Shown: positions 10,235-21,463, counted from the first letter of the stretch. The stretch is 64,000 bases of DNA from Spiribacter sp. 2438 (GCF_009676705.1 NZ_CP046046.1:558001-622000), one strand, 5' to 3'. Numbers and translations are program-made. Notes: generated by a model not told the origin, from the sequence alone.

Positions 10235-10936
10235 GTGGCAGACACGCTGGCCATCGTCATTCCCGCCCTCAATGAGCAGGGGCGGATTGCTGAACTGGTG
10301 GAATCGCTGCGGCGCCAGCGAGGGTCCCATCCCTGGCTGGAGACACCGCTGGTGGTGGATGGCGGCAGCCGCGATGCCACCGTATCCGAAGCGAAACGGG
10401 CCGGCGCCCGGACCCTGGTGGCCGACCCGGGACGGGCTCGGCAGATGAATGCCGGCGCAGCGGCCACCCGCTCCGAGTGGCTGTGGTTTTTGCACGCGGA
10501 TACCCGGCTGCCCGCGGGATCGCTTTCGGCGTTGCAGCGTTGCCTTGCTGCGGGGCGGGACTGGGGGCGCTTCGACGTCCGGATCCAGGGGGACCACTGG
10601 ATGCTGCCGGTGATTGCCACCAGCATGAATGCTCGCTCCCGACTCACCGGCATCGCCACCGGGGATCAGGGGATTTTTGTGCGTCGCCGGGTTTTTGACG
10701 CCGTGGGCGGTTATCCGGAGCAGCCGCTGATGGAAGACATTGCGCTCTGCCGCCGACTCAAGGACGCCGTGGGGCGGCCGGCATGCCTCCGGGAGTCGCT
10801 GCATACCTCCGGTCGCCGCTGGGAAAGCCATGGGGTCTGGCGGACCATGGCGCTCATGTGGCAACTCCGGTGGGCCTACTGGCGGGGCGCCGATCCGGAA
10901 CACCTTGCCTCGCGCTATCACTCGAGGGGTTCGTGA
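10235..10936 (+). CDS. Family 2 glycosyltransferase, TIGR04283 type
   Basis: A 233-residue GT-A glycosyltransferase with the N-terminal nucleotide-sugar fold (LAIVIPALNEQ), a VDGGSRDAT metal/sugar-nucleotide motif, and FLHADTRLP as the DxD-like region. This layout fits the group named rSAM/selenodomain-associated transferase 2 (TIGR04283), also annotated as an arsenosugar biosynthesis glycosyltransferase. Its neighbour is the matching transferase 1. The GTG start at 10235 has GAGAGGA five bases upstream. The acceptor substrate cannot be told from sequence; no radical SAM partner of the arsenosugar pathway is visible in this window. Confidence 0.85.
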   Translation: MADTLAIVIPALNEQGRIAELVESLRRQRGSHPWLETPLVVDGGSRDATVSEAKRAGARTLVADPGRARQMNAGAAATRSEWLWFLHADTRLPAGSLSALQRCLAAGRDWGRFDVRIQGDHWMLPVIATSMNARSRLTGIATGDQGIFVRRRVFDAVGGYPEQPLMEDIALCRRLKDAVGRPACLRESLHTSGRRWESHGVWRTMALMWQLRWAYWRGADPEHLASRYHSRGS

Positions 10937-11714
10937 TGCGGGTCAGGATTGCGATCCTGGCCAAGGCGCCGGTGCCGGGTCAGGTCAAGACCCGGCTGGG
11001 CCGTCGGGTGGGGGATCGGGCCGCCGCCGGCCTCTACACGCGCATGCTCCGGGACGTCGCCGCCATGGTCCAGGGGGCGGCCAGCGGGCCGGTAACGTTG
11101 TGGCACACGCCGGTTCGTCACCCATTGCTCACCGGCCTGGCCCGCCACCACGGGTTTGATCTGGCCAGCCAGCCCCGCGGCCCACTGGGGGCGCGTCTGC
11201 GGGCCATTGCCCGAGAGTCCCTGCGGGACTCCGAGGCGGTGTTGATGGTGGGCGGCGACTGCATCGGCCTGGGTCCGGCTCACATTCGCGCCGCCCGGCG
11301 CTGTCTCGCCGAGGGTCTTGAAGCGGTTTTTGCGCCGGCGCCGGACGGCGGCTACACGCTGGTGGGGCTCACCCGCCGGGTCCCCCGGTTGTTCCAGGGC
11401 ATCGACTGGGGAACCCCGGCGGTGATGGGCCAGACGCTGGCTGCCGGTCGGCGGGGCAAAGTCCGTCTTGGCCTGATCGCGCCCGCGAATGACCTGGATG
11501 ACTGGGCTGACCTGCGCCGCTGGCGTCGCGAGGCGGGGTCGGAGGTGATCTGGCGCCGACAACCGCGGGGTGGGTATGATGCCGCCGCGAGAGCGACGCT
11601 TGGTGCCGGGGGCGGGAATCGAACCCGCACTCTCTTGCGAGAACCGGATTTTGAGTCCGGCGCGTCTACCAGTTCCGCCACCCCGGCGCGGAGCGCTGAG
11701 TATAACAGGCCTGA

Positions 11715-11718
<4 letters not shown>
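10936..11718 (+). CDS. TIGR04282/DUF2064 glycosyltransferase-like protein with long C-terminal extension
   Basis: This 260-residue protein is a nucleotidyl/glycosyl-transferase-like enzyme of the DUF2064 family (rSAM/selenodomain-associated transferase 1). It opens with [20 protein letters not shown] and carries VGGDCIGL and the [12 protein letters not shown] signature. Its ATG overlaps the TIGR04283 stop (TGATG), so the two are coupled. The recognisable domain ends near residue 200 ([15 protein letters not shown]). The frame then stays open for about 55 residues, passes through tRNA-Leu(CAA) on the opposite strand (codons about 222-251), and ends in an ATGA overlap with queA. Whether the extension is real is unclear; it may simply lack an earlier stop codon. 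Confidence 0.8.
11601..11687 (-). tRNA. tRNA-Leu (anticodon CAA)
   Basis: An 87-nt minus-strand class II tRNA with a long variable arm, acceptor GCCGGGG/CCCCGGC, anticodon loop CTCAAAA (anticodon CAA, codon UUG) and encoded CCA. It is antisense to the 3' end of the DUF2064 reading frame. Confidence 0.95.

Positions 11719-11725
<7 letters not shown>
11699..11725 (-). promoter_or_regulatory. Candidate promoter for tRNA-Leu(CAA)
   Basis: On the minus strand a -10 TATACT lies 11 bp before the tRNA. The best -35 is CTGACT (4 of 6) at a short 15-bp spacing. The element overlaps the start of queA on the other strand. The -10 is convincing, the -35 is not. Confidence 0.45.
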
Positions 11726-13864
<2,139 letters not shown>

Positions 13865-13892
13865 TCCTCCCTTTACTTTGACGGAGTGCATC

Positions 13893-14252
13893 ATGGATTT
13901 CTTCATCAGTAACGCAATGGCCCAGCAGGGCGAGCCGGGCGCCGGCCTGATGGGCCTGCTGTTTCCCATCGCCCTGATCGTGATCTTCTACTTTCTGCTG
14001 ATCCGGCCGCAGCAGAAGCGCGCCAAGGAACACAAGAAGCTGGTGGAAAACCTCTCCAAGGGAGACGAGGTCCTGACCACCGGTGGACTGGTGGGGCTGA
14101 TCACCGATGTCGGTGACACCTTCGCCACTCTGGAGGTCGCGGATAATCTCGAGGTCAAAATGCAGAAATCCGCGGTGGCCCAGGTACTGCCCAAGGGCTC
14201 TTACCGCCAGAGTCTGGAGAAGACTGAGGCCACCAAGGCCAGCGCCAAGTAA
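13893..14252 (+). CDS. yajC: Sec translocon accessory protein YajC
   Basis: A 119-residue single-pass membrane protein that associates with SecDF. One hydrophobic helix (LLFPIALIVIFYFLLIRPQ) is followed by the conserved RPQQKRAKEH motif and a small soluble domain. ACGGAG lies seven bases before the ATG at 13893; an upstream TTG at 13878 would add five residues and is less likely. Confidence 0.95.
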   Translation: MDFFISNAMAQQGEPGAGLMGLLFPIALIVIFYFLLIRPQQKRAKEHKKLVENLSKGDEVLTTGGLVGLITDVGDTFATLEVADNLEVKMQKSAVAQVLPKGSYRQSLEKTEATKASAK

Positions 14253-14258
14253 AACCCC

Positions 14259-16121
14259 ATGAATCGCTATCCGCTCTGGAAATATGTCCTGATCGTCACC
14301 GTGATCCTGACGGGCTGTCTGTATGCCCTGCCCAATCTTTTCGGGCAGGATCCCGCGCTTCAGGTCACCACGGCGGATGGCAATCCCCCCGATGAGCGCA
14401 CCCGCGCTCGCATCGTGGACCTGCTGGCTGACCGGAACGTGCCGGTAGAAGCCGCCGAGCTGCGGGACGGACAGTTTCTGCTGCGGCTACCGGACCTGGA
14501 TGCTCAGATGCGCGCTGCCGACGAGGTGGAACTCGCCCTTGGCCGGGATCACACCGTGGCGCTCAACCTTGCCTCCGCCACGCCGGAATGGTTGCGGGGG
14601 CTCGGTGGCCGACCCATGTATCTGGGCCTTGATCTGCGGGGGGGTGTCCACTTTTTGATGGAAGTGGACATGGATACCGTGCTTGAGCAGACGGTGGGGC
14701 GCTACACCGATGAGTTCCGTCGCCTGTTGCGGGACGACGGCATTCGCCACCGGGGAATCCAGAGTCAGGAGACTGGGGTAAGCGTGCGTTTTGCCAGCGA
14801 GGCGGACGCGGATCGGGCGCTGTCTCTCCTGTTACCGGAATATCCTGAGCTGGACTTCGATGTGGAGGTGACCGAGGACCCGGCGGGTGCCCGGCTTGTT
14901 GCCACCCTGACCGATGAAGAACTCGCCGAAGTCCGCAATTTCGCCATCCAGCAGAACATCACCACGCTGCGCAATCGGGTGGATGAGCTGGGCGTGGCCG
15001 AGCCGGTGATTCAGCGCCAGGGGGCCGAGCGCATTGTCGTCCAGCTGCCCGGTGTCCAGGACACCGCCCGGGCCAAAGACATCATCGGCGCCACCGCGAC
15101 TCTCGAATTCCGGATGGTGGATCAGGACAACTTTCCCTTCTTCGGCGATGCCGACAGCACTGTACCTCCGGGCACCGAACTTTTCCCGGAGCGTGATGGT
15201 GGTTACGTGCTGCTGGAGCGGGAGATCATCATCACCGGTGACGAAATCACCGACGCCTCGTCCGGGCTGGATACCCGAACCGGCCAGCCGGAGGTCAATA
15301 TCCGGCTGAGCGGGGCTGGTGGCAGCCGAATGAACCGCATCACCGGTGCCCGGGTGGGCGACCACATGGCGGTGTTGTTCAAGGAAACCGAGCTTCAGGC
15401 CCGACGGGTCGGCGACGAGGTCATTCGCGAGCAGGTCCAGGTGGAAGAGGTCATTAACGTGGCCCGCATCCAGGAGCAGCTGGGCAATCGCTTCCGCATT
15501 ACCGGCCTTGAGAGCAGCCAGGAGGCCCGCAACCTGTCGCTGCTGCTGCGGGCGGGTTCTCTGGCGGCGCCGATGCAGATCATCGAAGAGCGCACCATTG
15601 GGCCCAGTCTGGGGCAGCAGAACATTGATCAGGGCATCGCAGCGGTGCTGATGGGCTTCGCCCTGGTGGTGCTGTTCATGGGCGTTTATTACCGGGTGTT
15701 CGGGCTGCTGGCGAATCTGGCACTGGTGACCAATCTGGTGCTGATTGTGGCGGCGCTGTCAGCGTTACAGGCCACCCTGACGCTGCCCGGCATCGCTGGC
15801 ATTGTCCTGACGGTGGGCATGGCGGTGGACGCCAACGTGCTGATTTTTGAGCGCATCCGCGAAGAGCTGCGCAATGGCAGCAGCGCTCAGCAGGCCATCG
15901 AAGCGGGCTATGGCAAGGCCCTGTCCACCATTGCGGATGCCAACATCACGACACTCATTGCGGCCATTGTGCTGTTTGCGTTCGGCACTGGTCCCATCAA
16001 GGGCTTTGCGGTGACCCTGTCCATCGGTCTGGTCAGCTCCATGTTCACGGCCATTCTCGGCACCCGAGCCCTGGTCAACCTTATCTACGGCGGCCGCCGC
16101 GGCGCCCGTCTGGCTATCTGA
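14259..16121 (+). CDS. secD: Protein translocase subunit SecD
   Basis: SecD uses the proton motive force to help pull proteins through SecYEG. The 620-residue product has an N-terminal helix (about 7-26), a large periplasmic region containing LGLDLRGGVHFLMEVD, and five C-terminal helices with the conserved AGIVLTVGMAVDANVLIFERIREE motif region. It lies six bases after yajC and ten before secF. Confidence 0.97.
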   Translation: MNRYPLWKYVLIVTVILTGCLYALPNLFGQDPALQVTTADGNPPDERTRARIVDLLADRNVPVEAAELRDGQFLLRLPDLDAQMRAADEVELALGRDHTVALNLASATPEWLRGLGGRPMYLGLDLRGGVHFLMEVDMDTVLEQTVGRYTDEFRRLLRDDGIRHRGIQSQETGVSVRFASEADADRALSLLLPEYPELDFDVEVTEDPAGARLVATLTDEELAEVRNFAIQQNITTLRNRVDELGVAEPVIQRQGAERIVVQLPGVQDTARAKDIIGATATLEFRMVDQDNFPFFGDADSTVPPGTELFPERDGGYVLLEREIIITGDEITDASSGLDTRTGQPEVNIRLSGAGGSRMNRITGARVGDHMAVLFKETELQARRVGDEVIREQVQVEEVINVARIQEQLGNRFRITGLESSQEARNLSLLLRAGSLAAPMQIIEERTIGPSLGQQNIDQGIAAVLMGFALVVLFMGVYYRVFGLLANLALVTNLVLIVAALSALQATLTLPGIAGIVLTVGMAVDANVLIFERIREELRNGSSAQQAIEAGYGKALSTIADANITTLIAAIVLFAFGTGPIKGFAVTLSIGLVSSMFTAILGTRALVNLIYGGRRGARLAI

Positions 16122-16131
16122 GGGAGCGATC

Positions 16132-17079
16132 TTGGACTTCTTCAAGCGCGAACCCCGAATCGATTTCATGGCCCACCGGCGGCTGGCAGCGCTGGTCACC
16201 GCCTTTCTGCTGGTGGGGGCTATCGCCCTGATCGTGTTCCGGGGCCTGAACCCCGGGCTGGATTTCACCGGCGGCACGCTGGTGGAGGTTGGTTACCCCG
16301 AAGCGGTGGAGCTGGAGTCGGTGCGGCAGACCCTGACCGAAGCCGGTTTCGAGGGAGCGGTGGTGCAGACTTTCGGCACGCCGCGGGACATCCTGATTCG
16401 AATGCCGCCGGATGAAGGCACCGGCGATGAACTCAGTAACGCGGTGCTGGATGCCCTGCAGGCGGCACGCCCGGATGCGGAGCTGCGTCGGGTGGAGTTC
16501 GTTGGGCCCCAAGTGGGTGAGGAACTGACTGAGCAGGGCGGGCTGGCGTTGCTGTACGCGTTGGCCGGGATTCTGATCTATGTGGCGTTCCGCTTTGAAT
16601 ACCGATTTGCCATCGGTTCGGTGTCCGCCGTGGTCCATGACGTGGTGGTCACGGTCGGTCTGTTCGTGGCCACGGGGCTGACTTTCGACCTCACGGTCCT
16701 GGCGGCGCTGCTGGCCGTCATCGGCTACTCCCTTAACGACACCATCGTGGTCTTCGACCGAATCCGGGAAAACTTCGTGCGCATGCGCAAGGGCACCGCC
16801 GAAGAGGTGACCAATCGGTCCATCAATCAGATGTTGCCCCGGACGCTGGTGACCAGTCTGACCACCTTGCTGGTGCTGCTGGCGCTGCTGTTCTTCGGCG
16901 GCGAGTTGATCCGTGGTTTCGCGGTGACCCTGATCATCGGCGTGCTGGTGGGCACCTATTCATCCATCTACGTGGCGAGTTCCGCCGCCCTGGCGCTGGG
17001 CGTCAGCAAGGAAGACCTCATCCCGCCGCCGAAAGAGGGCGAGGACGCCGACGAAAGTCAGGAGACCCCGCTACGCTGA
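16132..17079 (+). CDS. secF: Protein translocase subunit SecF
   Basis: Partner of SecD in the membrane (315 residues). Visible are the N-terminal helix after KREPRIDFMAHRR, the FRGLNPGLDFTGGT periplasmic motif, and the C-terminal SLNDTIVVFDRIREN motif that mirrors SecD. The start is TTG at 16132, with AGGGA seven bases upstream; no ATG precedes the conserved N-terminus. Confidence 0.97.
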   Translation: MDFFKREPRIDFMAHRRLAALVTAFLLVGAIALIVFRGLNPGLDFTGGTLVEVGYPEAVELESVRQTLTEAGFEGAVVQTFGTPRDILIRMPPDEGTGDELSNAVLDALQAARPDAELRRVEFVGPQVGEELTEQGGLALLYALAGILIYVAFRFEYRFAIGSVSAVVHDVVVTVGLFVATGLTFDLTVLAALLAVIGYSLNDTIVVFDRIRENFVRMRKGTAEEVTNRSINQMLPRTLVTSLTTLLVLLALLFFGGELIRGFAVTLIIGVLVGTYSSIYVASSAALALGVSKEDLIPPPKEGEDADESQETPLR

Positions 17080-17083
17080 GGTA

Positions 17084-17881
17084 TCAGGCGCGGATGCCAT
17101 CCACGCGGTGGGGTCCGATGGTGCGAACCAGGTCGGCGAACAGCCGGGGGCTGCCCGCGACGATGTTGCCGGTCTCCAGATAGCGGTCGCCACCGGCGAA
17201 ATCGCCGACAATGCCGCCGGCTTCACGGATCATCAGCGCGCCGGCCCCCATGTCCCAGGGCTTGAGGCCGATCTCCCAGAAGCCGTCCAGCCGCCCGCAG
17301 GCCACATAGGCGAGGTCCAGGGCGGCGGCACCGGCCCGACGCAGGTCCCCGGCCCGGGCAAATACGTCCCCGAACATGCCCAGATAGGCGCTGTGATATT
17401 CGCGCAGGCGCAGCGGAAAGCCGGTGCCAATGAGGGCGTTGTCCAGACCCGGCCGAGGCTTGATGCGCATCTTCCGGCCTTCAAAGGTACAGCCGCCGCC
17501 GCGCTTGGCGGTCCAGAGCTCCTGGAGCACCGGATCATAGATAACGCCGGCTTCGAGGGCGCCCTTGTGTTTGAGCGCGATGGAGACCGCAAACTGCGGG
17601 AATCCGCGCAGGAAGTTGGTGGTGCCGTCCAGCGGATCCACCAGCCAGACATACTCGGCGTCCTCGCTGCCCCCTTCCTCTTCGCCGACAATAGCGTGGT
17701 CGGGGTAGGCCTGCCGGAGGATGGCGCGAATTTCAGCCTCGGCCATCCGGTCCACTTCGCTGACGAAATCATTTTCGCCCTTCTGCTCCACTACAATCCG
17801 ATCCAGTCGGTCCATGTGGCGAACGATGATGTTGCCGGCGCTGCGGGCGGCGCGCACGGCGATGTTAACCATGGGGTTCAT
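17084..17881 (-). CDS. suhB: Inositol-1-monophosphatase family protein SuhB
   Basis: A 265-residue lithium-sensitive phosphatase of the inositol monophosphatase fold. It shows the metal-binding EEEGG, DPLDGTTNF and WDMGAGALMIREAGG motifs. In gammaproteobacteria SuhB also takes part in ribosomal RNA antitermination with NusA/NusB/NusG, so its role may be more than metabolic. AGGAT precedes the ATG. It is convergent with secF (four-base gap) and divergent from trmJ. Confidence 0.95.
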   Translation of the reverse strand: MNPMVNIAVRAARSAGNIIVRHMDRLDRIVVEQKGENDFVSEVDRMAEAEIRAILRQAYPDHAIVGEEEGGSEDAEYVWLVDPLDGTTNFLRGFPQFAVSIALKHKGALEAGVIYDPVLQELWTAKRGGGCTFEGRKMRIKPRPGLDNALIGTGFPLRLREYHSAYLGMFGDVFARAGDLRRAGAAALDLAYVACGRLDGFWEIGLKPWDMGAGALMIREAGGIVGDFAGGDRYLETGNIVAGSPRLFADLVRTIGPHRVDGIRA

Positions 17882-17971
17882 TTAAAGATCCTGATCTGTA
17901 CCGCGGCCGCCGTTGGCATGCCGTAGAATTCAGCGCGGATGATAACAGTATTCGATCCGGGAGGTGGCAGC

Positions 17972-18700
17972 GTGGCAGACGGGCCCGTGACGGGACAGGC
18001 GTGTCGGGTGGTGCTGGTGGGAACCAGTCACTCCGGTAATATCGGGGCGGCGGCACGGGCGATGAAAACCATGGGACTGACCGGGCTCGACCTGGTGGCG
18101 CCGGAGTGCGAGGTTGACGAACAGGCCCTCGCCATGGCGGCGGGCGCCCGGGACGTGGTGGAGTCGGCGGTGATTCATGAAACCCTCGCGGGGGCCCTTG
18201 CGGAGAGCGATCTGGTGCTGGGGCTGACCGCCAGAGAGCGCCGGGATGGGGTTCCCGCCCTGGGTCCGGCCGAGGCGGCGACCCTGATCGCCGCCCAGCC
18301 CGGCGGCCAGGTGAGTGTCCTGTTCGGGCGGGAGCGCACCGGGCTGACCAACGACGAGCTCGCCTTTTGCCATCGGCTGGTGCATCTGCCGGCCAACCCG
18401 GAGTATCCGTCGCTCAACATTGCCGCCGCCGTGCAGGTCATGAGCTATGAGATTCGCTGCAAGCGCCTTGGCGAGCCGGGAGGCACCACCGGCTCTTCAT
18501 CCGGGGAAGTGATCGCCACCGGGGCGCACCTGGAGGGCCTGCATACCGATCTGGCGCGGCTGGTGGAGCGCACGGGCTACTCCGCCAATCAGCCCCGGGA
18601 AGTGCTCAACCGGCGGCTTAGAAATTTCATCAACCGATCCCGCCCCACCCGGGATGAAGTCAATCTGCTCCGGGGTATCCTCAAGCGCATCAAGCACTGA
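17972..18700 (+). CDS. trmJ: tRNA (cytidine/uridine-2'-O)-methyltransferase TrmJ
   Basis: A SPOUT-class (trefoil-knot) methyltransferase that modifies position 32 of certain tRNAs. It contains [19 protein letters not shown] near the N-terminus, [25 protein letters not shown] and the knot segment [19 protein letters not shown]. The GTG at 17972 is chosen because GGGAGGTGG lies five to eight bases upstream and the product length (242) matches the family. An ATG at 17939 would add 11 residues. Confidence 0.93.
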   Translation: MADGPVTGQACRVVLVGTSHSGNIGAAARAMKTMGLTGLDLVAPECEVDEQALAMAAGARDVVESAVIHETLAGALAESDLVLGLTARERRDGVPALGPAEAATLIAAQPGGQVSVLFGRERTGLTNDELAFCHRLVHLPANPEYPSLNIAAAVQVMSYEIRCKRLGEPGGTTGSSSGEVIATGAHLEGLHTDLARLVERTGYSANQPREVLNRRLRNFINRSRPTRDEVNLLRGILKRIKH

Positions 18701-18730
18701 GGGCGCTGGCTGCGGCACCTGGCGCGCGCG

Positions 18731-18736
18731 TATACT
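18731..18736 (+). promoter_or_regulatory. Possible -10 element for cysE operon
   Basis: TATACT lies eight bases before the cysE ATG in an otherwise very GC-rich 43-bp gap. No convincing -35 is seen at 16-18 bp. The short distance would give a very short leader, so this is tentative. Confidence 0.3.
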
Positions 18737-18743
18737 TCCGCCC

Positions 18744-19544
18744 ATGATGCAACGTCTCCGAGAAGATGTCCGGTGCGTGTTTGACCGCGATCCCGCGGCC
18801 AGGCATTACTTCGAGGTGCTCACCACCTATCCGGGTGTGCACGCGCTGCTTCTGCACCGGTTGAACCACTGGCTCTGGCGCCACCACCTGCGCTGGCTGA
18901 GCCGGTTCCTGTCCCTGATTGCCCGGCTACTGACGGGTATCGAGATCCATCCGGGAGCCCGCATCGGGCGGCGGTTTTTCATTGACCATGGCCTTGGCGT
19001 CGTCATCGGCGAAACCGCCGAAGTGGGGGATGACTGCACCCTGTACCAGGGGGTTACGTTGGGCGGGACGTCCTGGGAGGGTGGCAAACGCCACCCGACG
19101 CTAGGCGATAACGTGGTAGTCGGCGCCGGCGCCAAAGTGCTTGGCCCGATCAGCGTCGGCGAAGGGGCCCGGATCGGCTCCAATGCCGTGGTGGTCAAGG
19201 ATGTGCCCGACAATGCGACCATGGTTGGTATTCCGGCGCGGGTGGCCCGGCTGGGTTCGGAGCCGTCATCGCTGTCCGAAACCGACCAGCGGCGGGCGGA
19301 AACGGCCCGACGGATCGGCTTCGATGCCTACGGGGCGACCCATGACATGCCGGATCCGGTAGCCAATGCCATCAACTCGATCCTTGACCATGTCCACCAT
19401 ACCGACGCCCGGCTGCAGGAAATGTGCACCGCACTTCGCGAGCTGGGAGCCGAAGTCAATGACACCCGCATTCCGGATATCGATCGCTGTGGCATGGAGG
19501 AGGATCCGGCCACCGATCGGGCGTCGTCCGGCGACCCGAAATAG
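18744..19544 (+). CDS. cysE: Serine O-acetyltransferase CysE
   Basis: CysE makes O-acetylserine, the carbon skeleton for cysteine. The 266-residue product has a helical N-terminal part and a left-handed beta-helix of hexapeptide repeats (from about 65). It carries [18 protein letters not shown] and the [15 protein letters not shown] segment with the catalytic His region. After the helix comes an unusually long polar tail of about 90 residues (from about 175), seen in the shorter-N-terminus CysE type linked to isc genes. It is followed three bases later by iscS, which consumes cysteine. iscR, often found between them, is absent. Confidence 0.93.
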   Translation: MMQRLREDVRCVFDRDPAARHYFEVLTTYPGVHALLLHRLNHWLWRHHLRWLSRFLSLIARLLTGIEIHPGARIGRRFFIDHGLGVVIGETAEVGDDCTLYQGVTLGGTSWEGGKRHPTLGDNVVVGAGAKVLGPISVGEGARIGSNAVVVKDVPDNATMVGIPARVARLGSEPSSLSETDQRRAETARRIGFDAYGATHDMPDPVANAINSILDHVHHTDARLQEMCTALRELGAEVNDTRIPDIDRCGMEEDPATDRASSGDPK

Positions 19545-19546
19545 CG

Positions 19547-20764
19547 ATGGACCCGACGCGAATCTACATGGATCACGCGGCGACCACGCCGCTGGATCCC
19601 CGGGTGGCAGCGCGCATGGAAAGTGTCCGGGGGACCACCGGGCTGGTGGCCAATCCTTCCAGCTCGCACCCCGCGGGCATGGCGGCCTCGGCCGCGGTGG
19701 CGGTGGCCCGGGATGAGGTCCTGGCAGCCGTCCATGCCCCTGGGTATCACTTGCTCTGGACCAGCGGCGCCACCGAGGCGGACAACCTCGCCATCCTCGG
19801 CGTTGCCCGGGCGACGCGCCGGCGGGAGCCGGCCCGGGACCGGATCCTGGTGGCGGCCACTGAGCACTCAGCGGTGCTGGCGTCAGCTGACGCGGCCCGG
19901 GAGATGGGTTTTGAGGTTCAGCGGCTGGCGGTGGGCGTCGACGGACAGCTGGATATGGAGGGCCTGGCCGGAGCGATCGATCAGCGGGTGGCGCTGGTAT
20001 CCGTTGCCCATGTCAACAGCGAAACCGGCGTTATCCAGCCGCTGGAGGCCATTGCGTCGGCGGTGCACGAGGCGGGCGGGCGTTTTCACGTGGACGCGGC
20101 CCAGGGAGCGGGCCGTCTGCCGCTTGATCTGAGCGCCATGGGCGCCGATCTGGTGTCATTGTCCGCCCACAAGTTCTACGGACCCAAGGGCATTGGCGCG
20201 CTCTGTTATCACCCGGATGTGCGCATTGAGCCGCTTTTTCATGGTGGCGCGCAGCAGCAGGGGCTCAGGCCCGGGACGCTGCCGGCGGACCTGATTGCCG
20301 GCATGGGCGCGGCGCTGGCGCTGGCCGATGACGAATCCGAGCGGCGTCGGCTTCTGGAGCTGCGCCGGCGACTCCGGGATCAACTGGTGGCCCTGGGGGG
20401 CGTGGTCATCAATGGGCGCGACGACGGCTCGCCTCATATCCTCAATGTCTCGTTCGCTGGGGCTCATGGAGCCGTGCTGCGGGACGGGTTGAGGGATTGT
20501 CAGGTGAGCTTCGGGTCCGCCTGCAGTGATGGCGGTGCGTCGCCGGTTCTGCGAGCCATGGGACGGCCGGATGCACTGGCTCATGCCGCGGTGCGCTTCA
20601 GTCCGGGTCGCTACACCCGGGTGGAAGAAGTCGACGCGCTGGCTTGCCATGTCGCCAGCGTCGTGCGTCAGGCGCGGGCCGTCTCCCCGGTTTGGAGAGA
20701 ACTCCTTGAGGGCCGTCCGGTGGCCGAGGTTTACGAGGCAACAACCCCGCTGGACGTGGCTTGA
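19547..20764 (+). CDS. iscS: Cysteine desulfurase, IscS-like
   Basis: A PLP enzyme (405 residues) that removes sulfur from cysteine as a protein persulfide. Visible are the N-terminal YMDHAATTPLDPRV, the ATE-type PLP contacts (SGATEADNLAI), the PLP lysine in SAHKFYGPKG, and the active-site cysteine Cys326 in GSACSDGGASPVLRAMG. The catalytic loop resembles class I desulfurases but is about one residue shorter than E. coli IscS. The extreme C-terminus (after SPVWRELLEG) does not keep the IEWAHH-like end that helps bind IscU in E. coli. It sits in a cysE-iscS-X-iscA operon. Confidence 0.92.
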   Translation: MDPTRIYMDHAATTPLDPRVAARMESVRGTTGLVANPSSSHPAGMAASAAVAVARDEVLAAVHAPGYHLLWTSGATEADNLAILGVARATRRREPARDRILVAATEHSAVLASADAAREMGFEVQRLAVGVDGQLDMEGLAGAIDQRVALVSVAHVNSETGVIQPLEAIASAVHEAGGRFHVDAAQGAGRLPLDLSAMGADLVSLSAHKFYGPKGIGALCYHPDVRIEPLFHGGAQQQGLRPGTLPADLIAGMGAALALADDESERRRLLELRRRLRDQLVALGGVVINGRDDGSPHILNVSFAGAHGAVLRDGLRDCQVSFGSACSDGGASPVLRAMGRPDALAHAAVRFSPGRYTRVEEVDALACHVASVVRQARAVSPVWRELLEGRPVAEVYEATTPLDVA

Positions 20765-20768
20765 AACG

Positions 20769-21140
20769 GTGGTTTGCGAGGCGCAGGATTGGGATAAGTA
20801 TTTAGGGGCTCCCGCTGATGTGGCGGGTTGGCGCCACGGCGGGGCGGGTTCGATTCGGGAAGACCGCCGGGTCGATTGCTGGCTGGCCATTGAAGGCGAC
20901 CGCGTTCAGTCAGCCCGCTTTGAAGTGTTCGCCGGACCGGACGCTCTGCGAGGGGCTCTTTGGGCAGCGCGGTGGCTGTCCGGCCGTCCCGTGGCCGACC
21001 TGGAGTCCCTGACCGGACTGGAAATCGTTCGTCGGGCAGGGCTTGCCGACGGGGCGAAGACCGATGCACTGTGCATTGAGGATGCGATGCGTGCCGCCGC
21101 AACGGCATCGCCACTGACAGGAGGCCGAGAGCAGTCATGA
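20769..21140 (+). CDS. IscU/NifU-N-like scaffold protein lacking cluster-ligand cysteines
   Basis: This 123-residue protein lies where iscU normally sits and aligns by eye with IscU along nearly its whole length (E. coli IscU is 128 residues). APADVAGW matches the NPRNVGSF region, VQSARFEVFAG matches IEDARFKTYGC, LSGRPVADLESL matches VKGKSLDEA, and CIEDAMRAAA matches the LAEDAIKAAI end. The three cluster-binding cysteines are not where they should be: APACGD and YGCGSA have no cysteine counterpart, and the only nearby C-terminal cysteine is three residues off. The GTG at 20769 is the only usable start after iscS; no clear Shine-Dalgarno is seen. The stop overlaps the iscA ATG (ATGA), implying coupled translation. 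It is probably not a functional [2Fe-2S] scaffold in the usual sense. Confidence 0.75.
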   Translation: MVCEAQDWDKYLGAPADVAGWRHGGAGSIREDRRVDCWLAIEGDRVQSARFEVFAGPDALRGALWAARWLSGRPVADLESLTGLEIVRRAGLADGAKTDALCIEDAMRAAATASPLTGGREQS

Positions 21141-21463
21141 ATATTCAGGTAACGGAGCGTGCCGCCAAACACATCCGCCAGTCTCTGGCTCGCCACGGCG
21201 GTGGTGTCGGACTTCGACTGGGCGTCCGGACCTCGGGCTGCTCGGGGTTCATGTACACCGTGGACTACGCCGAGTCGGTGAGTGAAGACGACACCCTGGT
21301 GGAGCAGCACGGAGCAACGGTGGTGATCGACCGCAAGAGCCTGCCCTTTCTGGAGGGGCTTGAGGTGGATTTCGTCCGTGAGGGGCTCAACGAGCGGTTC
21401 AGCTTCCACAACCCGAATGTCACCGCCGAATGCGGTTGCGGGGAGAGCTTCGCCTTCCAGTAA
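21137..21463 (+). CDS. iscA: A-type iron-sulfur carrier protein (IscA-like)
   Basis: A HesB/IscA/SufA-family protein of 108 residues. The three conserved cysteines are present: Cys35 in TSGCSGF and Cys99/Cys101 in AECGCGESF. These proteins carry iron or clusters to target enzymes. Its ATG overlaps the stop of the degenerate IscU-like gene. Length and the GESF ending fit IscA better than ErpA, but the assignment among A-type carriers is not certain. Confidence 0.9.
   Translation: MNIQVTERAAKHIRQSLARHGGGVGLRLGVRTSGCSGFMYTVDYAESVSEDDTLVEQHGATVVIDRKSLPFLEGLEVDFVREGLNERFSFHNPNVTAECGCGESFAFQ

Noticed and set aside
20526-20768. Extending the IscU-like frame upstream into iscS, or reading iscS and the scaffold as one frameshifted fusion
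   Set aside because: IscS reaches its natural C-terminus before its own stop, and the upstream part of the scaffold frame is nonsense sequence. Two separate genes explain the data better.
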